From an uncultured Verrucomicrobiales bacterium (GTDB taxonomy: Bacteria; Verrucomicrobiota; Verrucomicrobiia; Verrucomicrobiales; Akkermansiaceae), in NCBI GenBank assembly GCA_937905985.1, contig CALCWC010000056.1, forward strand, positions 1 through 15,765: a DNA stretch of 15,765 nucleotides. The letters run 5' to 3'. Made by a program: the position numbers and the translations under genes. The notes below the pieces were generated by a model. That model searched no databases and was not told the DNA's origin. It was given only the letters and a program-made list of their open reading frames with translations. Positions 6,935 to 12,867 of this stretch are shown in pieces. Position 1 is the stretch's first letter; each line of letters opens with the position of its first letter.

Positions 6935-7540
6935 TTAGCCCAACAGGTTGGGGGTCTTGGAGGCAACGGGAGTAGCCGGTTGCTTGGCCTTGGGTGCGGC
7001 GGAGGGCATGGAGGCGGGAGCGCCGATGCGGCACTGGCCCACCAGGATGGCACCTTCCTGCACGGAAATCTTGTTGGCAATGATGTTGCCGATCACCTCG
7101 GCGGTGGCGGCAAGCTCCACGCGGTCCGTCACCATGATATCGCCGTGCACGCGGCCGTGGACGATGACGCTCTTGGTCTGGACAGCGCTCTTCTCCTTGT
7201 CGCCGGCCTTGATGTAGGCGTTGCCGCCCACGGTGAGCACGCCGTCGGACTCGATGCGGCCCTGCACGGAACCGTCCACCAGCAGGTCGTCCTTGAAGCG
7301 CAGGATACCAATCACTTCCACGTCCTGGTTCAGCACGTTGCGGCTGGCGGAAGCGGGAAGCGTGGTGGTGTTGATCTGCTCAAAGGGGGAGGGGGAGGAG
7401 GAATCGGAGGAATCGGACTTGGGAGCGAAAGGCGAGACGGAGGGGGAATCGTCCTGCTTGGTGGCCCAATCGGAAGGCACGTCGTTGAAGGGGGAATCTC
7501 CGGAGAACTTGTCGTCGTTTTGCTTGGGATACTTGAACAT
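6935..7540 (-). CDS. Bactofilin (polymer-forming cytoskeletal protein)
   Basis: A 201-residue bactofilin. A disordered N-terminus rich in Asp, Ser and Pro (1-68) leads to the bactofilin beta-helix at about 69-173 (VIGILRFKDDLLVDGSVQGRI, split at the turn GS; HGRVHGDIMV; VIGNIIANKISVQEG), then a Pro/Ala/Lys-rich tail. These proteins form nucleotide-independent filaments at the membrane. The frame extends up to 7594, but the ATG at 7594 lies inside a good -10 hexamer (TATGAT), so it cannot be in the transcript. I chose the ATG at 7540, giving the usual MFKYPK-type start. An ATG at 7582, 7 nt after that -10, is the alternative if the message is leaderless. It is first in a minus-strand series with the zinc-ribbon bactofilin and the UvrA-like gene. 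Confidence 0.92.
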   Translation of the reverse strand: MFKYPKQNDDKFSGDSPFNDVPSDWATKQDDSPSVSPFAPKSDSSDSSSPSPFEQINTTTLPASASRNVLNQDVEVIGILRFKDDLLVDGSVQGRIESDGVLTVGGNAYIKAGDKEKSAVQTKSVIVHGRVHGDIMVTDRVELAATAEVIGNIIANKISVQEGAILVGQCRIGAPASMPSAAPKAKQPATPVASKTPNLLG

Positions 7541-7589
7541 GGTGGAATAAATTGAAGTGTTATGCCGCTCCCTGCGGAGCATCGCGCCC

Positions 7590-7618
7590 ATCATACCCCC
7601 CCCCGCCCGTCTTGTCGA
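7590..7618 (-). promoter_or_regulatory. Predicted sigma70-like promoter of the bactofilin operon
   Basis: On the minus strand TCGACA (7618-7613), a 17-bp G-rich spacer containing a run of nine G, and TATGAT (7595-7590). The predicted start of transcription is near 7583. This rules out the most upstream in-frame ATGs of the bactofilin gene and leaves either ATG 7582 (leaderless) or ATG 7540 (about 40 nt leader). Confidence 0.5.
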
Positions 7619-7742
7619 TACGAAAATTTACAAAAGCTAATTTTTTTTCGCACGGCAACGCATCATGGCAGGAAATTGCTCGGCATCTGCAGCAGTGTTG
7701 CCCCTTCTCCGGGGTGAGAAGCCAAATGCTGGCTAATTGGTG

Positions 7743-7771
7743 TTGACTGGACCAGGGAAAGGAAGTATCAT
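7743..7771 (+). promoter_or_regulatory. Predicted sigma70-like promoter of the Septu-like pair
   Basis: TTGACT (7743-7748), exactly 17 bp, then TATCAT (7766-7771), followed 8 nt later by the ATG at 7780. The purine stretch GGAAAGGAAG overlaps the spacer and would not be transcribed if this promoter is used, so the message would be leaderless or nearly so. If transcription starts farther upstream, AGGAAG could act as a ribosome binding site, though about 14 nt from the ATG is long. Confidence 0.5.
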
Positions 7772-7779
7772 CTCTCAAG

Positions 7780-8919
7780 ATGATTCCCTACATCGACAGA
7801 ATCCAGGTCCGCACTCTCCGAACCCTTCATGATGTCTCCATTAGTATCGAGGACACCACGAGACCGGGGAAGGGACCGGTGCATCTCATGCTCACGGGGC
7901 GAAACGGCGTGGGAAAAACAACCCTGCTGGATGCACTATGGGTTAAACTGCAATCCGCCTTGGGCAAGCAGGTTCAGCAACGCCCCATCTGCAAGGAGAT
8001 ACCCGGGCTGCTTCAAAACATCGAGCTTTGTTGTGGGAATCAACCATGGCACCCATCAAGGGAAGAGGCGGGAACTATGGTGTTTGCCTACTTTCCTGCC
8101 CAGCGGAGTGCAGACTTCATTCAGCCCAAGGCTCCCAAACAGGTCAAATATGAGACAACTGCTGATGAGAACATTGCTTCGTACTTCCTTCAGGAGTTGG
8201 TCAACCTGAAATTCCAGCAGGCTTTTGCAGAACATGACCACGCAGACGGGAAGGCGCAGGCCATCGACAAATGGTTTGCGCAATTCCAGGCATTGTTGCG
8301 AAAAATTTTCAACGACAAGAAATTGGAGCTTAAGTTTGAGCCGACCGAATACAAGTTCAACGTGGTATCCAAGGGAGTAACGTCACCGCTCGACCATTTG
8401 GCGGATGGCTACGCGTCGATGTTTCATATCCTTGCAGGCATCATGCTCAGAATGAAAAACGTAAGCGGGCTGACAACGCGTTTTGAGACACCGGGCATTG
8501 TTTTGATTGATGAATTGGAGACGCACCTTCACCTTGAACTTCAGTCGTACGCTTTAACCCTGTTGACAACAATTTTTCCGAATATCCAGTTTATCCTCAC
8601 CACTCATTCTCCCTTTATCCTCTCGTCTATAGGGAACGCAGTCGCTTATGAGCTTGGGAAAAAAGAGTCTATCGACAACGCCGATGAATATTCGTATGAA
8701 TCTCTCGTAGAGGGCTTTTTTGCGGTGCCAGCCCAATCGAAATACATCAGGGGATTGTACGACCGGTTCGTCAAGCTGCTGAACAAGCCCAGTCGCACCC
8801 AAAAGGAAAGCTCCGAGTTGCTGGACATATACGATGCACTGAGCGTGATCTCATACGAGATAAATCCCGACATGAAAGCCGCCCTGGAATACGCATCCCT
8901 TCACATGACAAAAAAATGA
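7780..8919 (+). CDS. ptuA: Septu-like ATPase (PtuA-like)
   Basis: A 379-residue ABC/AAA-type ATPase. It has Walker A at 40-48 (GRNGVGKTT), a signature-like LDHLADGYASM at 204-214, Walker B at 240-245 (IVLIDE) with a following HLHLE, and the His-switch region FILTTHSPFILSS at 271-283. In Septu anti-phage systems, PtuA assembles with the HNH nuclease PtuB and holds it inactive until infection. The next gene is an HNH protein that starts inside this stop codon (ATGA overlap), which is the Septu arrangement. Related ATPase-HNH pairs also serve as retron effectors, but no reverse transcriptase is visible here. The DNA is more AT-rich than the flanking genes, which suggests acquisition. Assignment is by architecture, not a database match. 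Confidence 0.88.
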   Translation: MIPYIDRIQVRTLRTLHDVSISIEDTTRPGKGPVHLMLTGRNGVGKTTLLDALWVKLQSALGKQVQQRPICKEIPGLLQNIELCCGNQPWHPSREEAGTMVFAYFPAQRSADFIQPKAPKQVKYETTADENIASYFLQELVNLKFQQAFAEHDHADGKAQAIDKWFAQFQALLRKIFNDKKLELKFEPTEYKFNVVSKGVTSPLDHLADGYASMFHILAGIMLRMKNVSGLTTRFETPGIVLIDELETHLHLELQSYALTLLTTIFPNIQFILTTHSPFILSSIGNAVAYELGKKESIDNADEYSYESLVEGFFAVPAQSKYIRGLYDRFVKLLNKPSRTQKESSELLDIYDALSVISYEINPDMKAALEYASLHMTKK

Positions 8920-9563
8920 TACGCCTTAGGAAGACCTATCCAGCGCCCAAAAGCTTGAAGGCAAAGACAAGCTATAATGGGGAAGATGTGATAGGACAAT
9001 TGATGGAAGACCACCATCACAAGTGCTATTTGTGTGAAAAGACGGTTACCACGGATTTTCAGGTGGAGCATCATTGCAGTGTGGATGGGTGTGCCGCAAA
9101 AGCGTATGCATGGAGCAATTTGCTGCTTGCGTGTTCGTATTGCAACGGAAAGAAGGGAAATCGCTTTGATCATATTTTGCATCCTTGCAATAATAATATA
9201 GAGGATTTAATCAGCATCATTCCCGATTTTTCCCGCAAGAAAGTGCAGATAACTTCCTCCAGCGATTTGTCGGGCATATCCGATACCATTCTCTTATTAG
9301 ACAGGATACATAACGGAACAGTCTGCGGCATGCGGACAATTCGTGAAGATGAATTTTACAGATTGTTTAGAAAAGAAATACATGATTTTATCAAAGCGCT
9401 TAGGGAATACAAAGAGAAGGAGGATAGTCAAGCATTAAGCGCGTTGAAAGAATATCTTTGCATGGACAGGCAGTTTTTGGGCGCAAAGTTCAGCATATTG
9501 AAGAAAGACGCGCCCGACATTCTCAATAAATTGACGAAGACCGTCAAATGGAACAGGAAGTAG
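8916..9563 (+). CDS. ptuB: Septu-like HNH endonuclease (PtuB-like)
   Basis: A 215-residue HNH nuclease. The zinc-binding pairs are C37-x2-C40 and C73-x2-C76. The catalytic part reads VEHH (His52/His53), then WSNLLLAC (Asn68) and SYCNGKKGN (Asn77), the pattern of the PtuB/TIGR02646-type HNH family found in Septu and in some retrons. A basic N-terminus (MIRLRKTYPAP) is also typical of that family. Residues 95-215 are helical and Lys-rich without a recognisable motif. The start overlaps the PtuA-like stop by 4 bp, so the two are translationally coupled. Base composition is distinctly AT-rich, unlike the GC-rich genes on both sides, which points to transfer as a unit. Confidence 0.9.
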   Translation: MIRLRKTYPAPKSLKAKTSYNGEDVIGQLMEDHHHKCYLCEKTVTTDFQVEHHCSVDGCAAKAYAWSNLLLACSYCNGKKGNRFDHILHPCNNNIEDLISIIPDFSRKKVQITSSSDLSGISDTILLLDRIHNGTVCGMRTIREDEFYRLFRKEIHDFIKALREYKEKEDSQALSALKEYLCMDRQFLGAKFSILKKDAPDILNKLTKTVKWNRK

Positions 9564-9606
9564 CCTCCATGCCCAAACCTTTCCCACACTCACACCAATA
9601 ACGCAG

Positions 9607-9918
9607 ATGGCCAAGTTGACAATCATGCACATCCCCTCGGCGGTGGCCGTACCCGTGCGCACGGTGAAGCACCGTGCGGGATGGGCGTACTACGTGGTTC
9701 CGCCGCTGTTGATAGCAGCGGTGTTCTACTACTGCTCGACACGCGCGCACAGGAAACCGGCGCCGGTGCAGCCCGCCGCAGCAACCGCCCCGGCGCAGAT
9801 TGAGCCAACGGCCGCGCCCGCGGCTGAACCGGCTGTGCAGGAAAGCGACTTTGCAACCGATACGGAAGAACCCCAGGAGCAAACCCAGGAAAATCAAACC
9901 GAAACACAAGAACAATGA
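9607..9918 (+). CDS. Small single-pass membrane protein, unknown function
   Basis: A 103-residue protein. Residues 1-24 are basic and probably cytoplasmic, 25-43 (GWAYYVVPPLLIAAVFYYC) form one membrane helix, and 50-103 are a low-complexity tail that is first Pro/Ala-rich and then Glu/Gln/Thr-rich and acidic. I do not recognise a family. Its stop overlaps the start of the isocitrate dehydrogenase gene (ATGA at 9915-9918), so it is co-translated with icd and ubiE. The 43-bp gap after the HNH nuclease gene shows no clear promoter. The return to GC-rich sequence marks the right edge of the Septu-like insert. An internal ATG at 9625 is a possible alternative start. Confidence 0.75.
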   Translation: MAKLTIMHIPSAVAVPVRTVKHRAGWAYYVVPPLLIAAVFYYCSTRAHRKPAPVQPAAATAPAQIEPTAAPAAEPAVQESDFATDTEEPQEQTQENQTETQEQ

Positions 9919-11135
9919 CACACGGAACACCCATCACCATGAACGGAGGGCATCTTTGCGTGCCTGATTTCCCCATCATCCCGCACATTATAGGCGACGG
10001 CTCCGGGCCGGACATCTGGGCGGCCTCGCAGCGCGTGATAGACGCTGCCGTGACCGCCGCGTACGGCGACACCCGCGCGCTGGTGTGGAAAGAGGTGTTG
10101 GCCGGGCAGAAGGCGTACGACACCACGGGCGAGTGGCTGCCGGAGGCCACCATGCAGGCCTTCCGTGAATACCTGGTGGGCATCAAGGGCCCGCTGACCA
10201 CGCCTGTGGGCGGCGGCATCCGCTCGTTGAACGTGGCGTTGCGGCAGGGGCTGGACCTGTACTGCTGCGTGCGCCCCGTGCGCTACTTCCGCGGCATCGA
10301 GACGCCCGTGAAGGCGCCGGAAAAGGTGGATATGGTCATCTTCCGCGAGAACACGGAGGACATCTACGCAGGCATCGAGTTCGCAGAGGGCTCGCCGGAG
10401 GCGGCGGACTTCTTCGCGTGGCTTTCCACGGCGCACCCGCAGCGCGCCGCCAAGGTGCGCTTCCCGCACAGCAGCGGCTTCGGCATCAAGCCCGTCTCCC
10501 GCGAGGGCACGGAGCGCCTGGTGCGCGCCGCCATTGAATACGCCATTGCGGAGAAGCGCCCGTACGTGACCCTGGTGCACAAGGGCAATATCATGAAATT
10601 CACGGAAGGCGGCTTCCGCGACTGGGGCTACGAGGTGGCGCGGCGGGAATTCGGCGCGCAGCCCATCGGCGACGGCCCGTGGTGCCGCCTGCCCAACGGC
10701 ATTGTGGTGAAGGATTGCATCTGCGACGCCTTCCTGCAGGAAATCCTGCTGCACCCGCAGGAACATTCCGTGGTGGCCACGCTCAATCTCAACGGCGACT
10801 ACTGCTCCGACGCGCTGGCGGCGCAGGTGGGCGGCATCGGCATTGCTCCCGGCGCGAATATCAACTACGCCACCGGGCACGCCGTGTTCGAGGCTACCCA
10901 CGGCACCGCTCCCAAATTGGCGGGGCTGGACAAGGTGAACCCGTGCTCTTTCCTGCTCTCTGCAGAGATGATGCTGCGCTACATTGGATGGGCGGAGGCG
11001 GCCGACCGCCTGGTGGGCGCCATCGAGCAGGCCGTGGCGGCCAAAACCGTGACCGCCGACCTGGCGGAGATGATACCGGGCAGCACCGAGCTGCCCACCT
11101 CCGCCTTTGCGGATGCTCTCATCGCCCACCTTTGA
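9915..11135 (+). CDS. icd: Isocitrate dehydrogenase, bacterial type I, with altered cofactor residues
   Basis: A 406-residue enzyme collinear with E. coli Icd, which oxidises isocitrate to 2-oxoglutarate in the TCA cycle. Substrate residues are present: Ser104, Asn106, Arg110, Arg120, Arg144, Tyr151 and Lys223. So are the metal-binding aspartates Asp271, Asp295 and Asp299. The cofactor site departs from the NADP form: Lys334 (E. coli Lys344) is kept, but Tyr345, Tyr391 and Arg395 are replaced by Leu335, Ala381 and Glu385. This argues for NAD or relaxed use, so the gene name does not imply NADP. The start overlaps the small membrane protein gene by 4 bp; ATG 9939 is an alternative. The stop is 3 bp before ubiE, so all three genes form one transcription unit. 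Confidence 0.95.
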   Translation: MTHGTPITMNGGHLCVPDFPIIPHIIGDGSGPDIWAASQRVIDAAVTAAYGDTRALVWKEVLAGQKAYDTTGEWLPEATMQAFREYLVGIKGPLTTPVGGGIRSLNVALRQGLDLYCCVRPVRYFRGIETPVKAPEKVDMVIFRENTEDIYAGIEFAEGSPEAADFFAWLSTAHPQRAAKVRFPHSSGFGIKPVSREGTERLVRAAIEYAIAEKRPYVTLVHKGNIMKFTEGGFRDWGYEVARREFGAQPIGDGPWCRLPNGIVVKDCICDAFLQEILLHPQEHSVVATLNLNGDYCSDALAAQVGGIGIAPGANINYATGHAVFEATHGTAPKLAGLDKVNPCSFLLSAEMMLRYIGWAEAADRLVGAIEQAVAAKTVTADLAEMIPGSTELPTSAFADALIAHL

Positions 11136-11138
11136 ACC

Positions 11139-11846
11139 ATGCCGGATCCCTCCTACGTCCACTCCGTCTTCAGCGCGATAGCGGAACGCTACGTGACCGC
11201 CAACCACGTGCTCTCCTGGGGCACGGATATCTCTTGGCGTCAGCGCGCGCTGCAAATCATCGCGGAGTGGAAACCGGGCAACCTGCTGGACATTGCCACA
11301 GGCACGGGGGACTTGGCGCTCGCCATTGAGGATGCCCTGCCGGAAACGGAGGTGCTGGGCACGGATTTCTGCCGCGCCATGCTGGATGTGGCGGAACGCC
11401 GCGGGCTGCGCCGCACGCTGGAGGCAGACGCCATGCACCTGCCGCTGCAGGATGCCTCGTTCGATGCCGCCACCGTGGCCTTCGGACTGCGCAACATGGC
11501 GGACTACCCCGCCGCGCTGCGGGAATTCCGCCGCGTTCTCAAACCCGGCGGCCACCTGTTGGTGCTGGATTTCAGCATGCCGGAGGGCGTGTTTGCCGCC
11601 CCGTACCGCCTGTATTTGCACCACGTGCTGCCGCGCCTGGCCGGATGGGTGACCGGGCATCCCGGTGCCTACGCCTACCTGGGCGACAGCATCGAGGCCT
11701 TCCCGCGCGGGGAGGCGTTCCTGCAATTGCTCCGCCAGGCGGGGTACGCGCACCCGCGCCACATCCCCCTCTCCATGGGAATTGCCGCCATCTACACGGC
11801 GGAGGCTGGGAAATGTACAATGTACAATGTACAATGTACAAATTGA
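11139..11846 (+). CDS. ubiE: UbiE/MenG methyltransferase (demethylmenaquinone methyltransferase)
   Basis: A 235-residue SAM-dependent C-methyltransferase for the last step of menaquinone (and, where present, ubiquinone) synthesis. The N-terminal family pattern is YVTANHVLSWGTDISWRQRAL at 18-38 with the SWG...WR core. The SAM motif LDIATGTGDLA is at 50-60, a conserved AFGLRNM at 114-120 and the RVLKPGG loop at 132-138. The recognisable family sequence ends at about GIAAIYTA (214-221). The last ten residues (CTMYNVQCTN) are encoded by a 7-bp tandem repeat array that has invaded the 3' end and supplied a new stop. It lies 3 bp after icd. Menaquinone is more likely than ubiquinone given the probable anaerobic host. 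Confidence 0.95.
   Translation: MPDPSYVHSVFSAIAERYVTANHVLSWGTDISWRQRALQIIAEWKPGNLLDIATGTGDLALAIEDALPETEVLGTDFCRAMLDVAERRGLRRTLEADAMHLPLQDASFDAATVAFGLRNMADYPAALREFRRVLKPGGHLLVLDFSMPEGVFAAPYRLYLHHVLPRLAGWVTGHPGAYAYLGDSIEAFPRGEAFLQLLRQAGYAHPRHIPLSMGIAAIYTAEAGKCTMYNVQCTN
11812..11840. repeat. 7-bp tandem repeat array (AATGTAC)4 overlapping the ubiE 3' end
   Basis: Four exact AATGTAC units start at 11812, 11819, 11826 and 11833, so TGTACA palindromes recur every 7 bp. The array is read through in frame by ubiE and ends just before its TGA (11844-11846). The 7-bp period matches the arrays at 64-103 and 255-294, and the TGTACA core is shared with the GTGTACAC palindromes near the left edge. Confidence 0.9.
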
Positions 11847-11853
11847 TTTTCCG

Positions 11854-11870
11854 TGCGCGCCGCGCGCGCA
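11854..11870. terminator. Stem-loop between convergent genes, possible weak terminator
   Basis: TGCGCGC (11854-11860), a 3-nt loop and GCGCGCA (11864-11870) form a perfect 7-bp GC stem in the 54-bp gap between the convergent ubiE and the coiled-coil membrane protein gene. There is no T tract on either side, so termination is uncertain. Confidence 0.3.
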
Positions 11871-11900
11871 TCCCATATTCGGGCTTTGGCGCGGTGCCGT

Positions 11901-12500
11901 TTACTTCTCCTGCGGGGAGAGGCGGCGGCGCAGGCTGTGGATGTACCAGAACAGACCCACCATCGCAATGAGCATGATGCACAGCGCGGCGAGCATGCCC
12001 CAGCACAGCCACTGCATGGATTGCATGGACTGTATGGATGCATCCATGGACGCCTGCATGCGGTCGTTGGCTGCGGTTTGCTCTGCCAGGCGCGCGTTCA
12101 GGGTGTCCTCCAGCTCCTTCTGCTCTTGGCGCACCTCAGCCTTGAAGTTCGTCATGCCGGCATCCCAGCCGCTCTTGACGGCGTGGCTGATGACCTGACC
12201 GCCGAGCGACTCCAAATCACCCGTCAAGTCACCGGATTGCGGGGCTTGCTGTTGCCCCGGCGGCAGCATTTCCTGGCGCTGCTTCTCCAGGAGCTTGGCC
12301 CCGATATTGACCACGCCGGAGGCAATCTTCCTGCCGTCGGGGTTCATCTCGGTGTCGTTTTCCAGCTTCTGGGCTTCCTTCTCCAGAAGCTTGACGCCCA
12401 CCTTCAAGACGCTGTCCAGCACTTTGTCCGTGTCAATCTCCGCGCGACCCACCGGAGCCAGGGCCACGCACATCAGCAGTGTGAAAAGGATTTTCTTCAT
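11901..12500 (-). CDS. Exported coiled-coil protein with C-terminal membrane anchor
   Basis: A 199-residue protein of unknown function. It has a signal peptide (MKKILFTLLMCVALAPVGRA, cleavage after residue 20), two related segments sharing V-x2-G-x-KLLEK (26-47 and 57-77), a Gln/Pro-rich linker at 78-90, and a Glu/Gln-rich coiled coil at about 118-162. A membrane helix at 164-187 ends in HSLRRRLS, so the middle faces the periplasm or exterior and a short basic tail faces the cytoplasm. The frame is open to an ATG at 12551, but that reads through the predicted promoter and adds no signal peptide, so I use 12500. It is a single-gene unit convergent with ubiE. I recognise no family. Confidence 0.85.
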   Translation of the reverse strand: MKKILFTLLMCVALAPVGRAEIDTDKVLDSVLKVGVKLLEKEAQKLENDTEMNPDGRKIASGVVNIGAKLLEKQRQEMLPPGQQQAPQSGDLTGDLESLGGQVISHAVKSGWDAGMTNFKAEVRQEQKELEDTLNARLAEQTAANDRMQASMDASIQSMQSMQWLCWGMLAALCIMLIAMVGLFWYIHSLRRRLSPQEK

Positions 12501-12508
12501 ACCCTCCC

Positions 12509-12537
12509 ATCTTAGCACACTGCATGCCCGATTGCAA
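12509..12537 (-). promoter_or_regulatory. Predicted sigma70-like promoter of the coiled-coil membrane protein
   Basis: On the minus strand TTGCAA (12537-12532), a 17-bp spacer and TAAGAT (12514-12509) end 8 nt before the ATG at 12500. The intervening bases GGGAGGGT look like a Shine-Dalgarno sequence but would be at the very 5' end of, or outside, the transcript. Confidence 0.45.
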
Positions 12538-12604
12538 CTCCACATGCTCATCTTTCCTCATGATTGACGTTCAGTGAAATACAGGGCGACACCCAGGGAG
12601 AGGC

Positions 12605-12623
12605 CTACAGTATTCCCAATACT
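12605..12623 (+). repeat. Inverted repeat CTACAGTATT-CCC-AATACT, copy 1
   Basis: AGTATT and AATACT flank CCC, a 6-bp stem, within the longer shared sequence AGGCCTACAGTATT (12601-12614). The same element recurs in reverse orientation at 12782-12804, 177 bp away centre to centre. It could be an operator or a small dispersed repeat. Confidence 0.6.
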
Positions 12624-12781
12624 TATGCAAGCCCGGTGTTAGATTTTTTGTTGTTTTTTTCGTTTCATCAATGTTTTACCGCGAAAAAACACGGAATTCG
12701 GCACACCTTCACCACCGCCTTCCCCAAACGGACATTCTCTGCGACTCGCCTGTTATCATGCGTTATGGCAGAGATGAAGGC

Positions 12782-12804
12782 CTACAGTATTGGGAATGCT
12801 GTAG
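12782..12804 (-). repeat. Inverted repeat CTACAGYATT-CCC-AATACTGTAG, copy 2
   Basis: CTACAGTATT (12782-12791), GGG, AATGCTGTAG (12795-12804): 10-bp arms with one G-T type mismatch. Read on the minus strand the centre is CCC as in copy 1, so the two copies are in opposite orientation. This copy ends 63 bp before the PEP-CTERM protein start codon. Confidence 0.65.
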
Positions 12805-12867
12805 AATTCTGCCCGCGTTCTCCTGAGAACACTTTGGGAATAACGCATAGAACACAAACTCCATCGC

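Larger units (their letters stand above)
12538..12867. other. Gene-free stretch between divergent genes
   Basis: About 330 bp between the minus-strand coiled-coil protein promoter and the PEP-CTERM protein gene. It contains two copies of an inverted repeat (listed separately) and a T-rich run at 12643-12660. Short open frames crossing it have no recognisable content. I could not find a convincing promoter for the PEP-CTERM gene. Confidence 0.5.

Noticed and set aside
7552..7778. Small open frames on both strands in the divergent intergenic region (7552-7746 plus, 7560-7778 minus)
   Set aside because: They overlap each other and both predicted promoters, and neither product resembles a protein domain.
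7595..7779. Retron ncRNA or reverse transcriptase upstream of the ATPase/HNH pair
   Set aside because: No reverse transcriptase gene lies on either side, and I see no long paired structure with the expected conserved ends. The region is explained by two divergent promoters.
9894..11876. 660-residue minus-strand open frame
   Set aside because: It runs opposite icd and ubiE, both unmistakable. Its Arg/His/Gly-rich product is typical of the antisense frame of a GC-rich gene.
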